DNA from: an uncultured Lachnospiraceae bacterium
GTDB taxonomy: Bacteria; Bacillota; Clostridia; Lachnospirales; Lachnospiraceae
Length of the DNA stretch: 32,750 nucleotides
Direction of reading: 5' to 3'
Assembly (NCBI GenBank): GCA_947366105.1
Contig: CANAZK010000012.1
Span: forward strand, 1 to 32,750
Shown: positions 1 through 9,545 of the stretch, piece by piece
Layout: every line of letters starts with the position of its first letter
Position numbering within the stretch: position 1 is the first letter of the stretch
Notes under the pieces: generated by a model
The model's input: only the letters and a program-made list of their open reading frames with translations
What the model was told of the DNA's origin: nothing
The model's database searches: none
Program-made: the position numbers and the translations under genes

Positions 1-679
1 AAATCCGAAGGCAGCCCGTCAATACTGCAAGTTTCAGGCTGTTATTTGTTTTGAGTGCCTCTCCAAGGAGACTTCGGATCAGGGAATGCATCTGGTCATA
101 ATATCCATTTGCATGAGCTTTTGCCAATGGTACATCATATTCGTCAATCAGCAAGATAACTTTTGTACCATGATGCTTTTCCAACAATTCCGACAACACT
201 CTCAGACTATCACCAAATATGGCCTCCGTCATATGATCATCCAAAAGTTTCCGATAATTCGCTTTATCCTGTTCATTCAATGCGTCGCTGTCTAAAAGGT
301 AATACACGTTCGATGCTGTCCTTCTCACAAGTAGAGCCGCCCTTTCAAATGCTGTCTCAAAATTAAGTGCATCAATTCCTTTCAGGGAAATGGATACAAC
401 TGGATATTTCCCCATATATTCTTTACAAAGCACAGTATCTTTTGATATATTCAGTCCATTAAAAATGCTTTTATCTCCATCCAGCGAAAAAAAATGTTCC
501 AACATATTCATATTCAGCGATTTTCCGAATCTCCTTGGACGGGTAAACAGATTTACCGCTCCCCAATTATGAAGTAAATCCGCAATAAGTCCTGTTTTAT
601 CTACATAGTAAAAATCTTCTTTTATCATCTCTTCAAAATTTTCAATCCCAATCGGAAGTTTCTTCTTTCGCATCTCCAT
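1..679 (-). CDS. AAA-ATPase_like family protein (PF09820-type), 3' part cut by the window edge
   Basis: Own translation of the minus strand from ATG at 679: MEMRKKKLPIGIENFEEMIKEDFYYVDKTGLIADLLHNWGAVNLFTRPRRFGKSLNMNMLEHFFSLDG...VILLIDEYDVPLAKAHANGYYDQM. It has the typical N-terminus, a Walker A-like RRFGKS and a Walker B LLIDEYD. The frame is open to base 1. Confidence 0.85.
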   Translation of the reverse strand, partial: MEMRKKKLPIGIENFEEMIKEDFYYVDKTGLIADLLHNWGAVNLFTRPRRFGKSLNMNMLEHFFSLDGDKSIFNGLNISKDTVLCKEYMGKYPVVSISLKGIDALNFETAFERAALLVRRTASNVYYLLDSDALNEQDKANYRKLLDDHMTEAIFGDSLRVLSELLEKHHGTKVILLIDEYDVPLAKAHANGYYDQMHSLIRSLLGEALKTNNSLKLAVLTGCLRI

Positions 680-738
680 CTCTTTCCACACTCCTTCCAT
701 CATTTTCAAGCTATTTCCTGCCTTAGATTGTTAAATAC

Positions 739-747
739 ATTATAGCA
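739..747 (-). promoter_or_regulatory. Candidate extended -10 (TGCTATAAT) for the AAA-ATPase_like gene
   Basis: Minus strand reads ...GTAGTTGCTATAATGTATTT, a TGn extended -10 with perfect TATAAT, about 60 nt upstream of the start codon. No strong -35. Confidence 0.45.
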
Positions 748-784
748 ACTACGCAGCGGCATTTCCATAAAAACCTTCCGGCTG

Positions 785-3166
785 TTACTGTTCATTTCGT
801 GACCAGTAACTTTCAACTCTCATTGTTTCACCGCCTTCAACCTCCACTATAAGTGCTCCATTTTCCTGTGTGGAACAGATTTTACTTCCAACATCTACAA
901 GCCTTTCTATTGTCTCCTGATGCGGATGCCCGTACCGGTTTTCTCGTCCTGCTGAAATAAACGCATACGCAGGCATGACCTGTCGGACAAATTGTTCAGA
1001 TGATGAATTCTTCGAGCCATGATGCGCCACTTTCAAGATCTCCCATGTACAATCCCAGTATTGTTTCTCCAACTGCTCTATAAGCTGTTCTTCCCCTTCT
1101 CCCTCCACATCCCCGGTCAGAAGCATATCGAACTCTCCGAACTTCACTGCCAATACCATAGATGCCACGTTCCCCGATTCGTATTCTCCTTCTGGATCCC
1201 GTCCCTCAGATTTTCCATTCTCCGTCTCCGCTCCTAGATTCCCCGGCTGTATACATGTAACCGCCATTTTCCCTTCCCGGATACTCTGTCCCGCTTCCAT
1301 CACAGCTACACGGACTCCATAGTCTTTCGCCTTCTCTGCCAGCCCTGCCAGCGCCTCATCCCACACCTCCTCTACCGGCAGCACCAGCGTCCCGATCTTT
1401 ACACCAATACTCTGTCTCTCAATCAGCTCTTCTACTCCATTTATATGATCACTATCCCCATGAGAAATCAACACATAATCAATTATTCCCACTCCCCGGG
1501 ATTTTAGAAATGATTCCAGCCTGTATTGTCCCGCCTTTTTGACATCGCTGCTCCCGCCATCCACCAAATAGGTACCGCCCTTTGGACCTTTCATGAAGAT
1601 TCCGTCCCCCTGGCCCACATCCAACACCACGACTGAAAGCTTCCCCGCCTCTCCAAAACGAACCGTCAGAATCATAATTCCCACTGCCCACAGGAGAATC
1701 ACCGCCCAACCTGCTTTTTGTTTTCTGTGACCCCTTTTCTTCCCGCATTTTGTCACTAATAAACTTTGATTCCTTTGTTCCTCACATTTCTTCTTTAATA
1801 ATATATATCTCCATATAAACAACCCCAAAAACAAAATTCCATAATATACCCCCATCTGCCACATAGCAGGTCTTCCGATCACAAGCCTTGCTCCCGGCAG
1901 ACGAAGCATTATCTCACAGCTCATTTTATAAATCCACAAAATTTTGCTACATATCCGAAACAGTAAAACAGATAGAGGAACAACCCACGGTGCAAATAAG
2001 CTTCCTGCCATTCCAAAGAATAATAAGGCAGACATCAGCGGGATTACAAAAAGATTCAAAAGAATTGAATAGAGCGGAAATTCAAAGAAATAATAGAGCA
2101 GAATCGGAAGGATGACCAAATTAATACCCATGCTCGCCACCAGCCCCTGTGAAATCACTTTCCATACATGTTCCCAGGCTCCGATCAGATACACAGACAG
2201 ATTCCCATTACATGCTGCCGGCACAAAGATTCCTTCCTGCAACGCCGGCACTACAGTAAGGATTGCGAACACTGCCCCAAAGGACAGCCAGAATCCTCCG
2301 TCATACAGGCTGAGCGGCCGCCACAGCAGCACTATAACCGCCGCAGACGAAAGCACTGTCGGTGCATCGTAACGCCGTCCTGTCATTTCTGCTCCCACCC
2401 GAAACAGAAACATGATAAGCGCCCGCACCGCAGATACTGTAAGCCCAATCATAAGAATATATAACACTAGAAACAGGATTCCGCATGCCCCGCCAATCGT
2501 GTAAGAACCGGTCAGCCTTCTTAATATCTGATAGATCCCGATTCCGATAAAGGAAAGATGGAGGCCAGAGATCGCAAGCAGATGCCCGATTCCGTTAATC
2601 TGGTATAACTCCAACCGTTCCCTGTCAAGTCTGCTTCTGTCTCCAAGCATAATGGCACTCAGCATTCCGCCGTCTCTTTCACCAAGCGTATGTATAAGAA
2701 TTGCGCTCCACTGTTCACGGAGCGTTGCAAGGCATTCCCTGATTCTCCATTCATCCTTTGAAATCACCTCTGTATGATCCGCAAAGACTGCAAAAGAGAT
2801 TCCCTGCTTTTCATAATAAAACTTTTGATTATAATTTCCCGGATTTCGCGGGGCGTCAAACAGACTGACCTTTCCTTGTGTTTTTACCGTATTTCCAAGG
2901 GAAACCGAAACAAACTCTTTATCGTACACGATCATATTAAATTGTAAATCATTGTTATTTTGACGCGTTATTCCCGCATCTTTGATATATAAGATTTGAT
3001 AATCCTGACGTATCTCTCTCCGATACACCTGACCGGCAGCCGATATGCTGCCGCCGTCCTCTCCTGCGGCGGGAGCGGGACATCTCCCGCGCAATCCCGC
3101 TGCCGCCAACAGAATCTGTATTATGATAATTAGAATGCAGACCATTCCAAGAGGTCTTTTCCTCAT
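785..3166 (-). CDS. comEC: DNA internalization-related competence protein ComEC/Rec2
   Basis: 793 aa. Multi-TM competence domain (GIGHLLAISGLHLSFIGIGIYQILRR) followed by a metallo-beta-lactamase domain (LDVGQGDGIFMKGPKGGTYLVDGG, LISHGDSDHINGV, LKVAHHGSKNSSS). Confidence 0.95.
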   Translation of the reverse strand: MRKRPLGMVCILIIIIQILLAAAGLRGRCPAPAAGEDGGSISAAGQVYRREIRQDYQILYIKDAGITRQNNNDLQFNMIVYDKEFVSVSLGNTVKTQGKVSLFDAPRNPGNYNQKFYYEKQGISFAVFADHTEVISKDEWRIRECLATLREQWSAILIHTLGERDGGMLSAIMLGDRSRLDRERLELYQINGIGHLLAISGLHLSFIGIGIYQILRRLTGSYTIGGACGILFLVLYILMIGLTVSAVRALIMFLFRVGAEMTGRRYDAPTVLSSAAVIVLLWRPLSLYDGGFWLSFGAVFAILTVVPALQEGIFVPAACNGNLSVYLIGAWEHVWKVISQGLVASMGINLVILPILLYYFFEFPLYSILLNLFVIPLMSALLFFGMAGSLFAPWVVPLSVLLFRICSKILWIYKMSCEIMLRLPGARLVIGRPAMWQMGVYYGILFLGLFIWRYILLKKKCEEQRNQSLLVTKCGKKRGHRKQKAGWAVILLWAVGIMILTVRFGEAGKLSVVVLDVGQGDGIFMKGPKGGTYLVDGGSSDVKKAGQYRLESFLKSRGVGIIDYVLISHGDSDHINGVEELIERQSIGVKIGTLVLPVEEVWDEALAGLAEKAKDYGVRVAVMEAGQSIREGKMAVTCIQPGNLGAETENGKSEGRDPEGEYESGNVASMVLAVKFGEFDMLLTGDVEGEGEEQLIEQLEKQYWDCTWEILKVAHHGSKNSSSEQFVRQVMPAYAFISAGRENRYGHPHQETIERLVDVGSKICSTQENGALIVEVEGGETMRVESYWSRNEQ

Positions 3167-3168
3167 AT

Positions 3169-4089
3169 TTATTCATGCTCTACTAATTCAATACTGCGGT
3201 CAAAAGGCTCCGCAAGACTGATACTCCCCTGGAATTTTACTGTTGATTCTCCCTCCACCGCAATCTGTACCCGGCTTACGCTGCAATTGCTGATAATTGA
3301 ATCTACAATTCCATGAATAACAATTTCCGGCTTGGCTTCATAAGAATGTGTGAGAAATTTTTCATCAAAATTCACATAACATATGCCGTCTTTCACCGAT
3401 ACGCTCAATATTTTCGTGTCAGGAGACAAAACAGGCTTCAGATCATTTGTCTGAGGTCCCTTTATCAATTGTTCAACAATACGCTTCTCCATAGAAACAT
3501 TTCCAAAAAACCGGACGTCCACTTTTTCGGAAACCAGCTTCTCTCCGCTTTTATCCGCGAAAAACAAAGTAAGCGTTGCTTTCTGCAATGATTTCAGAGC
3601 CGTACCGGTATTCCTTACAAAGGAATCTTTTCCCATATACCCTATTATCTGCCCGTTTTTTGCAGTCAAAGGCTTCTCTCCCACGTAGATATCCACCATC
3701 TCCACTCCCGGAATCTGTGTCAGGGATTGTACAAGAGCCGCCCTTAAAAGTACCTCCTCTACTTCGTCTGTCTCGCTGTATTTTTCATTCATATAAAGAT
3801 GAAGCTTGTTTTTATCGAGGGCAAAACCCACAGCCTCCACGCCATTGGGAAAAGCGGATTTTATATCCACCGATTCCGGAGGTTCTGAAAGCTTATCCAG
3901 CATTGTCTGCACGGCTTTTTCCGGATCCTCCCCCTCCATTACATATTCCTCGCGCACAAGTCCGGTTCCCTCTCCGTTAATATAAAACAAAAATGGACCT
4001 TTCTTATACTCTTCATCTTTTGACCGGCACCCGGCCATGAGCAGAATAAGTAAAAATCCTGCCAAATATACGCTTCTATGACTTTTCAT
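3169..4089 (-). CDS. GerMN-domain lipoprotein
   Basis: 306 aa with lipobox LLMAGC. Two repeated GerMN-like modules (FYINGEGTGLVREEYVM... and LTLFFADKSGEKLVSEKVDVRF...VEQLIKGP). Confidence 0.85.
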   Translation of the reverse strand: MKSHRSVYLAGFLLILLMAGCRSKDEEYKKGPFLFYINGEGTGLVREEYVMEGEDPEKAVQTMLDKLSEPPESVDIKSAFPNGVEAVGFALDKNKLHLYMNEKYSETDEVEEVLLRAALVQSLTQIPGVEMVDIYVGEKPLTAKNGQIIGYMGKDSFVRNTGTALKSLQKATLTLFFADKSGEKLVSEKVDVRFFGNVSMEKRIVEQLIKGPQTNDLKPVLSPDTKILSVSVKDGICYVNFDEKFLTHSYEAKPEIVIHGIVDSIISNCSVSRVQIAVEGESTVKFQGSISLAEPFDRSIELVEHE

Positions 4090-4100
4090 CCTATCCTCTC

Positions 4101-5573
4101 CTAAACAACATAAGTAAGTGGAACCCGGATCGTAAATGTTGAACCCTCGCCCTCATCGCTGTATACTTTAATGGCTCCCCGGTGCATAATAATTGCGCTT
4201 CGTGCAATCGCGAGACCTAGACCGGTTCCTCCCATTTCTCTTGAGTGGGATTTATCTACACGGTAAAAACGTTCAAAAATATTTTCCGCGTCTTCTTTTG
4301 GAATACCGATACCGGAATCCGCCACCTTCACATAGAAATACTTATGATCCGCATTCAATGAAACATGCACCCAGCCGTTCTCCTTATTATACTTTATTGC
4401 GTTCTCCACCAAATTGGAAAACGCCAGCGACATCTTCACTTCATCTATCTCCGCTGTCACCGGACGGAACGTTTCAAATACAAGCTCAATGTTCCGCTGC
4501 GCCGCAATAGGTCTTAACCGTTTCAATATATGTTCTACCAGCTCATTAATATTTTCCTGTTGTATATTCAGGTTTGCAGACGTCTTATCCATCTTGACCA
4601 AAGAAAGCAGATCATTAATAATCTTGCTCTCACGCTCAATCTCCTCTGCAATATCGCCCATAAACTCCTTGTAAAGCTCCACAGGCACATCATCCTGCGC
4701 AAGCAGTGAGTCTGACAGCACTTTCATTGAAGTCAGCGGCGTTTTCAGCTCATGTGACACATTTGATACAAATTCTTTCCTGGAGTCGTCTACCGCTCTC
4801 ATTCTGACAAGCATCTTATTAAACGCATCTGAAATTAAAGCGGTCTCGGTATATGCCATCTCATGCAGATTCTCAGATTCAAAGCCCTCGTTTACTGCTT
4901 CAATCGCCTTTGTAATTCTCGCGAACGGGTACACCATAAGTTTGGACAACACGACGGCAATGAGAAAAATGAAAACCGCCATTGTTCCTACAAGCACGTC
5001 CGCCATATGCTTCAACGCTTTCTGACTGTCCATATACAAATCTGTAGAAACGCTCATCAAAATGACGCCGATCACCTTTTTACCTTCCTTCACAGGCGTT
5101 GTCACCTCAATATAACTGTTTGCCTCGTCATAAATCGTCGTACTTTTCCCTTTATAACATCGGATAACATCCTCCGATACAACCGTCTTGCCTTCATCCA
5201 GTTCATAAGTGTCTTTGATAATTCTGAATTCATCGTTAATAATTAGAATACGGCCGTTGTAAACATTAGAAAGCTGGACAATCTCAGCATTGATCACTTC
5301 AGATTTGGTATCAGCAATATAATTATAATTTTTCAACTGATTTGATAGAATTGTACACTGATTTTGTATTTCGGCAACATTTGCCGCTACGCTTTTATCC
5401 ACATGACTGTTGAGAATTGCCGCTTTCAAAATCAAACAAGGCACAACCCCCACAGCCGTAAGCAGCACAAGAATGCGCAGACGCAGACTTGTGACTAATT
5501 TGCTCTTAAGCTTTTCCTTAACCTCTAAAATAGTAACCAACTCCCCACTTTGTATATACATACTTCGGTTCAC
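4101..5573 (-). CDS. Sensor histidine kinase (HAMP, HisKA, HATPase_c), WalK/PhoR-like
   Basis: FVSNVSHELKTPLTSMKVLSDSLL (H-box), NLVENAIKYNKENG (N-box), DSGIGIPKEDAENIFERFYRVDKSHSREMGGTGLGLAIA (G boxes). The ORF overlaps the upstream regulator by ~55 nt, so the true start may be further downstream (for example a TTG). Confidence 0.93.
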   Translation of the reverse strand: MNRSMYIQSGELVTILEVKEKLKSKLVTSLRLRILVLLTAVGVVPCLILKAAILNSHVDKSVAANVAEIQNQCTILSNQLKNYNYIADTKSEVINAEIVQLSNVYNGRILIINDEFRIIKDTYELDEGKTVVSEDVIRCYKGKSTTIYDEANSYIEVTTPVKEGKKVIGVILMSVSTDLYMDSQKALKHMADVLVGTMAVFIFLIAVVLSKLMVYPFARITKAIEAVNEGFESENLHEMAYTETALISDAFNKMLVRMRAVDDSRKEFVSNVSHELKTPLTSMKVLSDSLLAQDDVPVELYKEFMGDIAEEIERESKIINDLLSLVKMDKTSANLNIQQENINELVEHILKRLRPIAAQRNIELVFETFRPVTAEIDEVKMSLAFSNLVENAIKYNKENGWVHVSLNADHKYFYVKVADSGIGIPKEDAENIFERFYRVDKSHSREMGGTGLGLAIARSAIIMHRGAIKVYSDEGEGSTFTIRVPLTYVV

Positions 5574-6207
5574 TCGGATTCGGCTCTATCTTCTCGCGAA
5601 GTCTTCTGACATGAACATCCACAGTCCTTGCGTCCCCCGGATATTCATAGCCCCACACAATATTAAGAAGTTCCTCTCTGCTGTATACCTTATCCGGATT
5701 CATCGCCAAAAGCTCAAGAAGATCAAACTCCTTCGCCGTCAGGTTGATTTCCCTTTCCTCTACATAAACCCTCCTGCTCTGACGGTCAAGCTTCATATCC
5801 CCTTTCAAAAAAAGAATATGATTTTCTTTCTGTCTGTCTCTTTTGCCCGTACGTCTCATAATCGCCTTGATTCGAGCTTTCACTTCCAAAATATTAAACG
5901 GTTTCGTTATGTAATCATCCGCCCCATACTCCAGCCCCAGAATCTTATCCATATCATCGTTCTTTGCCGTAAGCATAATTACAGGCACATCGGAGAATTC
6001 ACGTATCATCTGACATACTTCAAAACCCGTGTACTTCGGAAGCATTACATCCAAGAGAATCAGGTCGTATATCTTTTCCTTCACCATGTTCAGCGCTTCC
6101 TCTCCGTCATAGGCACAGTCTACCTCCATATTATCCTGCTCCAGACTGAACCGTATTCCCTTTACGATAAGCTTCTCATCATCTACGATTAAAACCTTTT
6201 TCCCCAT
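5518..6207 (-). CDS. OmpR/PhoB-family response regulator
   Basis: MGKKVLIVDDEKLIVKGIRFSLEQDN...LILLDVMLPKYTGFEVCQMIRE...VIMLTAKNDD...YITKPFN receiver, plus winged helix (REELLNIVWGYEYPGDARTVDVHVRRLREKIE). Confidence 0.95.
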   Translation of the reverse strand: MGKKVLIVDDEKLIVKGIRFSLEQDNMEVDCAYDGEEALNMVKEKIYDLILLDVMLPKYTGFEVCQMIREFSDVPVIMLTAKNDDMDKILGLEYGADDYITKPFNILEVKARIKAIMRRTGKRDRQKENHILFLKGDMKLDRQSRRVYVEEREINLTAKEFDLLELLAMNPDKVYSREELLNIVWGYEYPGDARTVDVHVRRLREKIEPNPSEPKYVYTKWGVGYYFRG

Positions 6208-6218
6208 ATATGTCTCCC

Positions 6219-6836
6219 TTATTTCACTCTAATATCTTCTTTTATTTTATTGAATACGCCGCTTTTAATTCCCTCGATTTTCATAATATCCTCAATCGAA
6301 CGGAACGCTCCGTTTTCCTCTCTGTACCGTATAATGCTCTCCGCCTTTGACTCTCCGATTCCCGTAAGCGTCATCAGCTCCTCTTTCGCAGCGGTGTTCA
6401 GATTCACTTTACCGGCATCTCCCGGCATCCGTCCTTCCATGCCCGCAGAATTTTCCGATTCCTCTTTTCTTGTTTCTTCTTTAGAGGGAACATAAATTCG
6501 TTCCCCGTCTTCCGTAAGCTCCGCCTGATTCAGATACGTCTCGTCTGCCTCGGATGTCATGCCTCCCGCAGCTTCAACAGCCTCGTAAACGCGGCTTCCC
6601 TGCTTCAGCTCATATACTCCCGGCGCAAAAACCGCACCGCATACATAAACAAACTGAGTTCCAACCTCTTTAAGCTCCTTACCGCTCCCGGCATATTCCT
6701 GAAGTTCTTCCTTCTCTTTTGTATCTTCTTCTGTTGCTTCCTTAAGCGTAAATGTCTCTTTTTCTCTACATCCGCAGCATAAACACAGTACAATGCATAT
6801 TCCCAAACAACACATTTTTCTTATTATGTCCCGCAT
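6219..6836 (-). CDS. comEA: ComEA-family helix-hairpin-helix DNA-binding protein with SLBB domain, predicted lipoprotein
   Basis: SLBB region (FVYVCGAVFAPGVYELKQGSRVYEAVEAAGGMTSEAD) and C-terminal HhH (VNLNTAAKEELMTLTGIGESKAESIIRYREENGAFRSIEDIMKIEGIKSGVFNKIKEDI). The N-terminus has a lipobox-like LCCGC. Confidence 0.92.
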   Translation of the reverse strand: MRDIIRKMCCLGICIVLCLCCGCREKETFTLKEATEEDTKEKEELQEYAGSGKELKEVGTQFVYVCGAVFAPGVYELKQGSRVYEAVEAAGGMTSEADETYLNQAELTEDGERIYVPSKEETRKEESENSAGMEGRMPGDAGKVNLNTAAKEELMTLTGIGESKAESIIRYREENGAFRSIEDIMKIEGIKSGVFNKIKEDIRVK

Positions 6837-6896
6837 AAATTCCTCCTTGTAATTCTTTCGTTAAATTACAATACCCCTCTATGCATAGACATAATT

Positions 6897-6925
6897 ATTG
6901 TAACGAATTTCAGGTTAAAATGCAA
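6897..6925 (-). promoter_or_regulatory. Candidate sigma-A promoter of the comEA operon (TTGCAT-N17-TACAAT)
   Basis: -35 TTGCAT (complement of 6920-6925), 17-bp spacer, -10 TACAAT (complement of 6897-6902). It lies immediately after the ydcZ stop codon. A perfect 12-bp palindrome TCTATGCATAGA (6878-6889) lies just downstream. Confidence 0.5.
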
Positions 6926-7357
6926 CTACTTCCATTGGAAGATTCCGACCCCCGCAAGCGCAATTGCCATGCCGATTACCTTTCTCCATTCAAGCGGCTG
7001 CTTATCCACTCCGAAAAGTCCCATAAGTTCGATTACATAAGCCACGATAAGCTGTGCAATTACAATGAGAAGCGCCGCCTTGGCAGGTCCGAGCATCTCC
7101 ATACTCTTAATAACAGTCCATGTAATACCGGCGCCGATCACACCCCCTAAAAGCACATATTTTGGATGTACTTCGGCAATTGCGGCAATGCTGTCTCTTC
7201 CGGCGATAAACCATGCTGCCGCACAGACCAAAAATGCCGTAAGCTGAACCCAGCCGTTTGACACCCACATTCCCGTTGTTTTCGTAACCTGCGTGTTGAA
7301 TACTCCCTGCACGCTCATAAGCGCTCCCGATATAAGCGCAATAATAAATCCAATCAT
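6926..7357 (-). CDS. ydcZ: DMT-family transporter, YdcZ/DUF606-like
   Basis: 143 aa hydrophobic protein MIGFIIALISGALMSVQGVFNTQVTKTTGMWVSNGWVQLTAF...IELMGLFGVDKQPLEWRKVIGMAIALAGVGIFQWK, typical of single-domain YdcZ proteins. RBS AGGAGG. Confidence 0.85.
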   Translation of the reverse strand: MIGFIIALISGALMSVQGVFNTQVTKTTGMWVSNGWVQLTAFLVCAAAWFIAGRDSIAAIAEVHPKYVLLGGVIGAGITWTVIKSMEMLGPAKAALLIVIAQLIVAYVIELMGLFGVDKQPLEWRKVIGMAIALAGVGIFQWK

Positions 7358-7417
7358 TGGTATTCCTCCTTAGAAAATTTTCCTAACATAAGAATACCCA
7401 ATAATTGGATTTTTATT
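7340..7417 (-). promoter_or_regulatory. Long near-perfect inverted repeat enclosing the ydcZ RBS and start codon
   Basis: Arms 7340-7365 and 7392-7417. In the minus-strand mRNA, AAUAAAAAUCCAAUUAUUGGGUAUUC pairs with GAAUACCAAUGAUUGGAUUUAUUAUU: 25 pairs including one G-U, with two single-nt bulges. The intervening 26 nt contain TTAGGAAAATTTTCTAA and the Shine-Dalgarno. Confidence 0.8.
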
Positions 7418-7423
7418 CCTGAT

Positions 7424-8608
7424 TTACGCTCTCAAAGCCATCTTAAGTTTTTCAATCATCTCGTCCACATGCTCTTTTGTAATCACAAGCGGAGGCAGCA
7501 TGCGGAGAACATTCCCTCCTGCCGAAATAACAATCAAGCCTTCCCGCTGTGCGTTGGCAATGACTTCTCCCACCGGTCTTTCCAAAGCCAGTCCCTGCAT
7601 CAGACCCTTTCCACGCCTAGCCGCCACAGTATCACATTCCTGTACCAGTCCATCTAATTCGGCTTCAAAATAAGCGCTGATTTCCTTTACATGGTCTAGA
7701 ATCTTCTCCTCCTCAAAGATATCAAGAACTGCGCTTACCGCCGCGCATGCAAACGGATTGCCGCCATAGGTTGTTCCGTGGTCTCCCGGCTTTAACGAAT
7801 ATTGGGCAGCTTTCTCCGTCATGGCAAACGCCCCCACAGGCACGCCGTTTCCGACAGCCTTTGCAATACACATAATATCAGGCCGAATACCGTAATCCTG
7901 CCATGCAAACATAGAACCCGTTCTTCCCATGCCGCACTGAATTTCATCTAAGATAAGTAAAATATCCTCTCTGTCACAAAGCTCTCTTACACCTTTTAAG
8001 AAATCAGGGTCAACCGGATAAATTCCGCCTTCTCCCTGAATAGTCTCCATGATAATTGCACAAGTCTTATCCGTTACCTGCGCTTTTACACTCTCAATAT
8101 CATTATATTCCGCAAACCTTACTCCTTTAATAAGCGGTTCAAACGGCGTCCGATAATCCTCCGTACCCGTCACAGATACGGCTCCCATGCTTCTTCCATG
8201 AAAGGAACGGTTCATTGCAATAAATTCATATTTTCCCGATTCCTTTGCATATGCATATTTTCTTGCAGCTTTCAGCGCGCCTTCAATGGCTTCCGTTCCG
8301 CTGTTTGTAAAAAATACCCGGTCCATCTGCGCTGCTTTTTTTAATTTCTCCGCCGCGTCTGCAATCGGCGCCGTGTAGAATAAGTTAGATACATGCAGAA
8401 GCTTATCCACCTGCTCTTTTAACGCCTTCTTATATCTCTCATGACTGTATCCAAGCGAGCACACCCCAATGCCCGCCGCAAAGTCCAAATATTTCTTACC
8501 ATTTACATCGCAGAGATATACGCCCTCTCCTTTATCAAGTATAATCTGATAACGGTTGTAAGTATGCAAAAGAGCCTGCTCCGCTTTTTCAATATAATTA
8601 TTCTCCAT
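7424..8608 (-). CDS. argD: Acetylornithine aminotransferase
   Basis: [56 protein letters not shown]...[21 protein letters not shown]...[14 protein letters not shown]...[17 protein letters not shown]. The ORF track begins at 8626; MENNYIE at 8608 is the more likely start. Confidence 0.95.
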   Translation of the reverse strand: MENNYIEKAEQALLHTYNRYQIILDKGEGVYLCDVNGKKYLDFAAGIGVCSLGYSHERYKKALKEQVDKLLHVSNLFYTAPIADAAEKLKKAAQMDRVFFTNSGTEAIEGALKAARKYAYAKESGKYEFIAMNRSFHGRSMGAVSVTGTEDYRTPFEPLIKGVRFAEYNDIESVKAQVTDKTCAIIMETIQGEGGIYPVDPDFLKGVRELCDREDILLILDEIQCGMGRTGSMFAWQDYGIRPDIMCIAKAVGNGVPVGAFAMTEKAAQYSLKPGDHGTTYGGNPFACAAVSAVLDIFEEEKILDHVKEISAYFEAELDGLVQECDTVAARRGKGLMQGLALERPVGEVIANAQREGLIVISAGGNVLRMLPPLVITKEHVDEMIEKLKMALRA

Positions 8609-9497
8609 GATAAAACCTGCTTCCATCGTTCTTCAAAATCGCTGTTCCAATACCTTTATGCGTAAAGATTTCAAGCAGAAGGCAGTGGGGAATACGTCCG
8701 TCCAAAATATGAACTCTCTCCACGCCGTTCTCAATAGCTTCAATACAATTCTGAAGCTTTGGAATCATTCCTCCGCTGATACTTCCATCCGCAATAAGAC
8801 CTTTCGCTTCATCAACGGTAATTTCCGCAATAATCGTATCCGGGTCAGACGAATCTCTGTACACCCCTTCGATATCGCTTAAAAATGCAAGCTTCTCTGC
8901 GCCTACTGCCTTTGCGATAGCGCTTGCCGCATCATCCGCATTGATATTATATGTATTATATTCATCATCAAGTCCCACGGAGCATACGATCGGAAGAAAG
9001 TCTTTCTCCAATAAATCATATAAAACCGAGGCATTGACGTCTTTCACATCCCCGACAAAACCAATGTCCTCGCCGTCTGTATACTTCTTGTCTACTTTCA
9101 GAAGCGCGCCGTCCTTGCCGCTGATACCGATCGCCCTTACACCGAGGGACTCCACAAGCTGTACAAGACTTTTATTCACCCTCCCCAAAACCATCTCGGC
9201 AATCTCCATTGTCTCAGCGTCCGTCACACGAAGCCCGTTCTTAAACTCCGGCTCCTTTCCGGCTTTCTCCACCCACTTATTGATATCTTTTCCGCCGCCG
9301 TGAACGATAATCGGCTTAAATCCAACCAGTTTCAAAAGTGTCACGTCTTCAATTACATTTCTTTTTAATTCCTCATCGAGCATAGCGCTTCCGCCGTATT
9401 TTACAACGATGATTTTACGGTTAAATCTTTGGATATAAGGGAGAGCCTCGATAAGCACCTCCGCCTTGTCCAAATATTTCTGCATATTGGCTTTCAT
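8598..9497 (-). CDS. argB: Acetylglutamate kinase
   Basis: [39 protein letters not shown]...[16 protein letters not shown]...[58 protein letters not shown] precedes ATG at 9497; the track ORF extends to 9521. Confidence 0.96.
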   Translation of the reverse strand: MKANMQKYLDKAEVLIEALPYIQRFNRKIIVVKYGGSAMLDEELKRNVIEDVTLLKLVGFKPIIVHGGGKDINKWVEKAGKEPEFKNGLRVTDAETMEIAEMVLGRVNKSLVQLVESLGVRAIGISGKDGALLKVDKKYTDGEDIGFVGDVKDVNASVLYDLLEKDFLPIVCSVGLDDEYNTYNINADDAASAIAKAVGAEKLAFLSDIEGVYRDSSDPDTIIAEITVDEAKGLIADGSISGGMIPKLQNCIEAIENGVERVHILDGRIPHCLLLEIFTHKGIGTAILKNDGSRFYHGE

Positions 9498-9545
9498 ATT
9501 ACTCCTTCTCTCCAATCTCATGACTGCATTCCTCCAAAGTTTCCC

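Noticed and set aside
5410-6192. 260-aa plus-strand ORF
   Set aside because: Antisense to the response regulator; composition and overlap indicate a shadow ORF.
6878-6889. 12-bp palindrome TCTATGCATAGA in the comEA 5' region
   Set aside because: Could be an operator, but a single short palindrome without a second copy is too weak to call.
7340-7417. Invertible promoter or phase-variation switch
   Set aside because: The inverted repeat encloses only 26 nt and the arms include coding sequence; no recombinase gene nearby. RNA structure is the simpler explanation.
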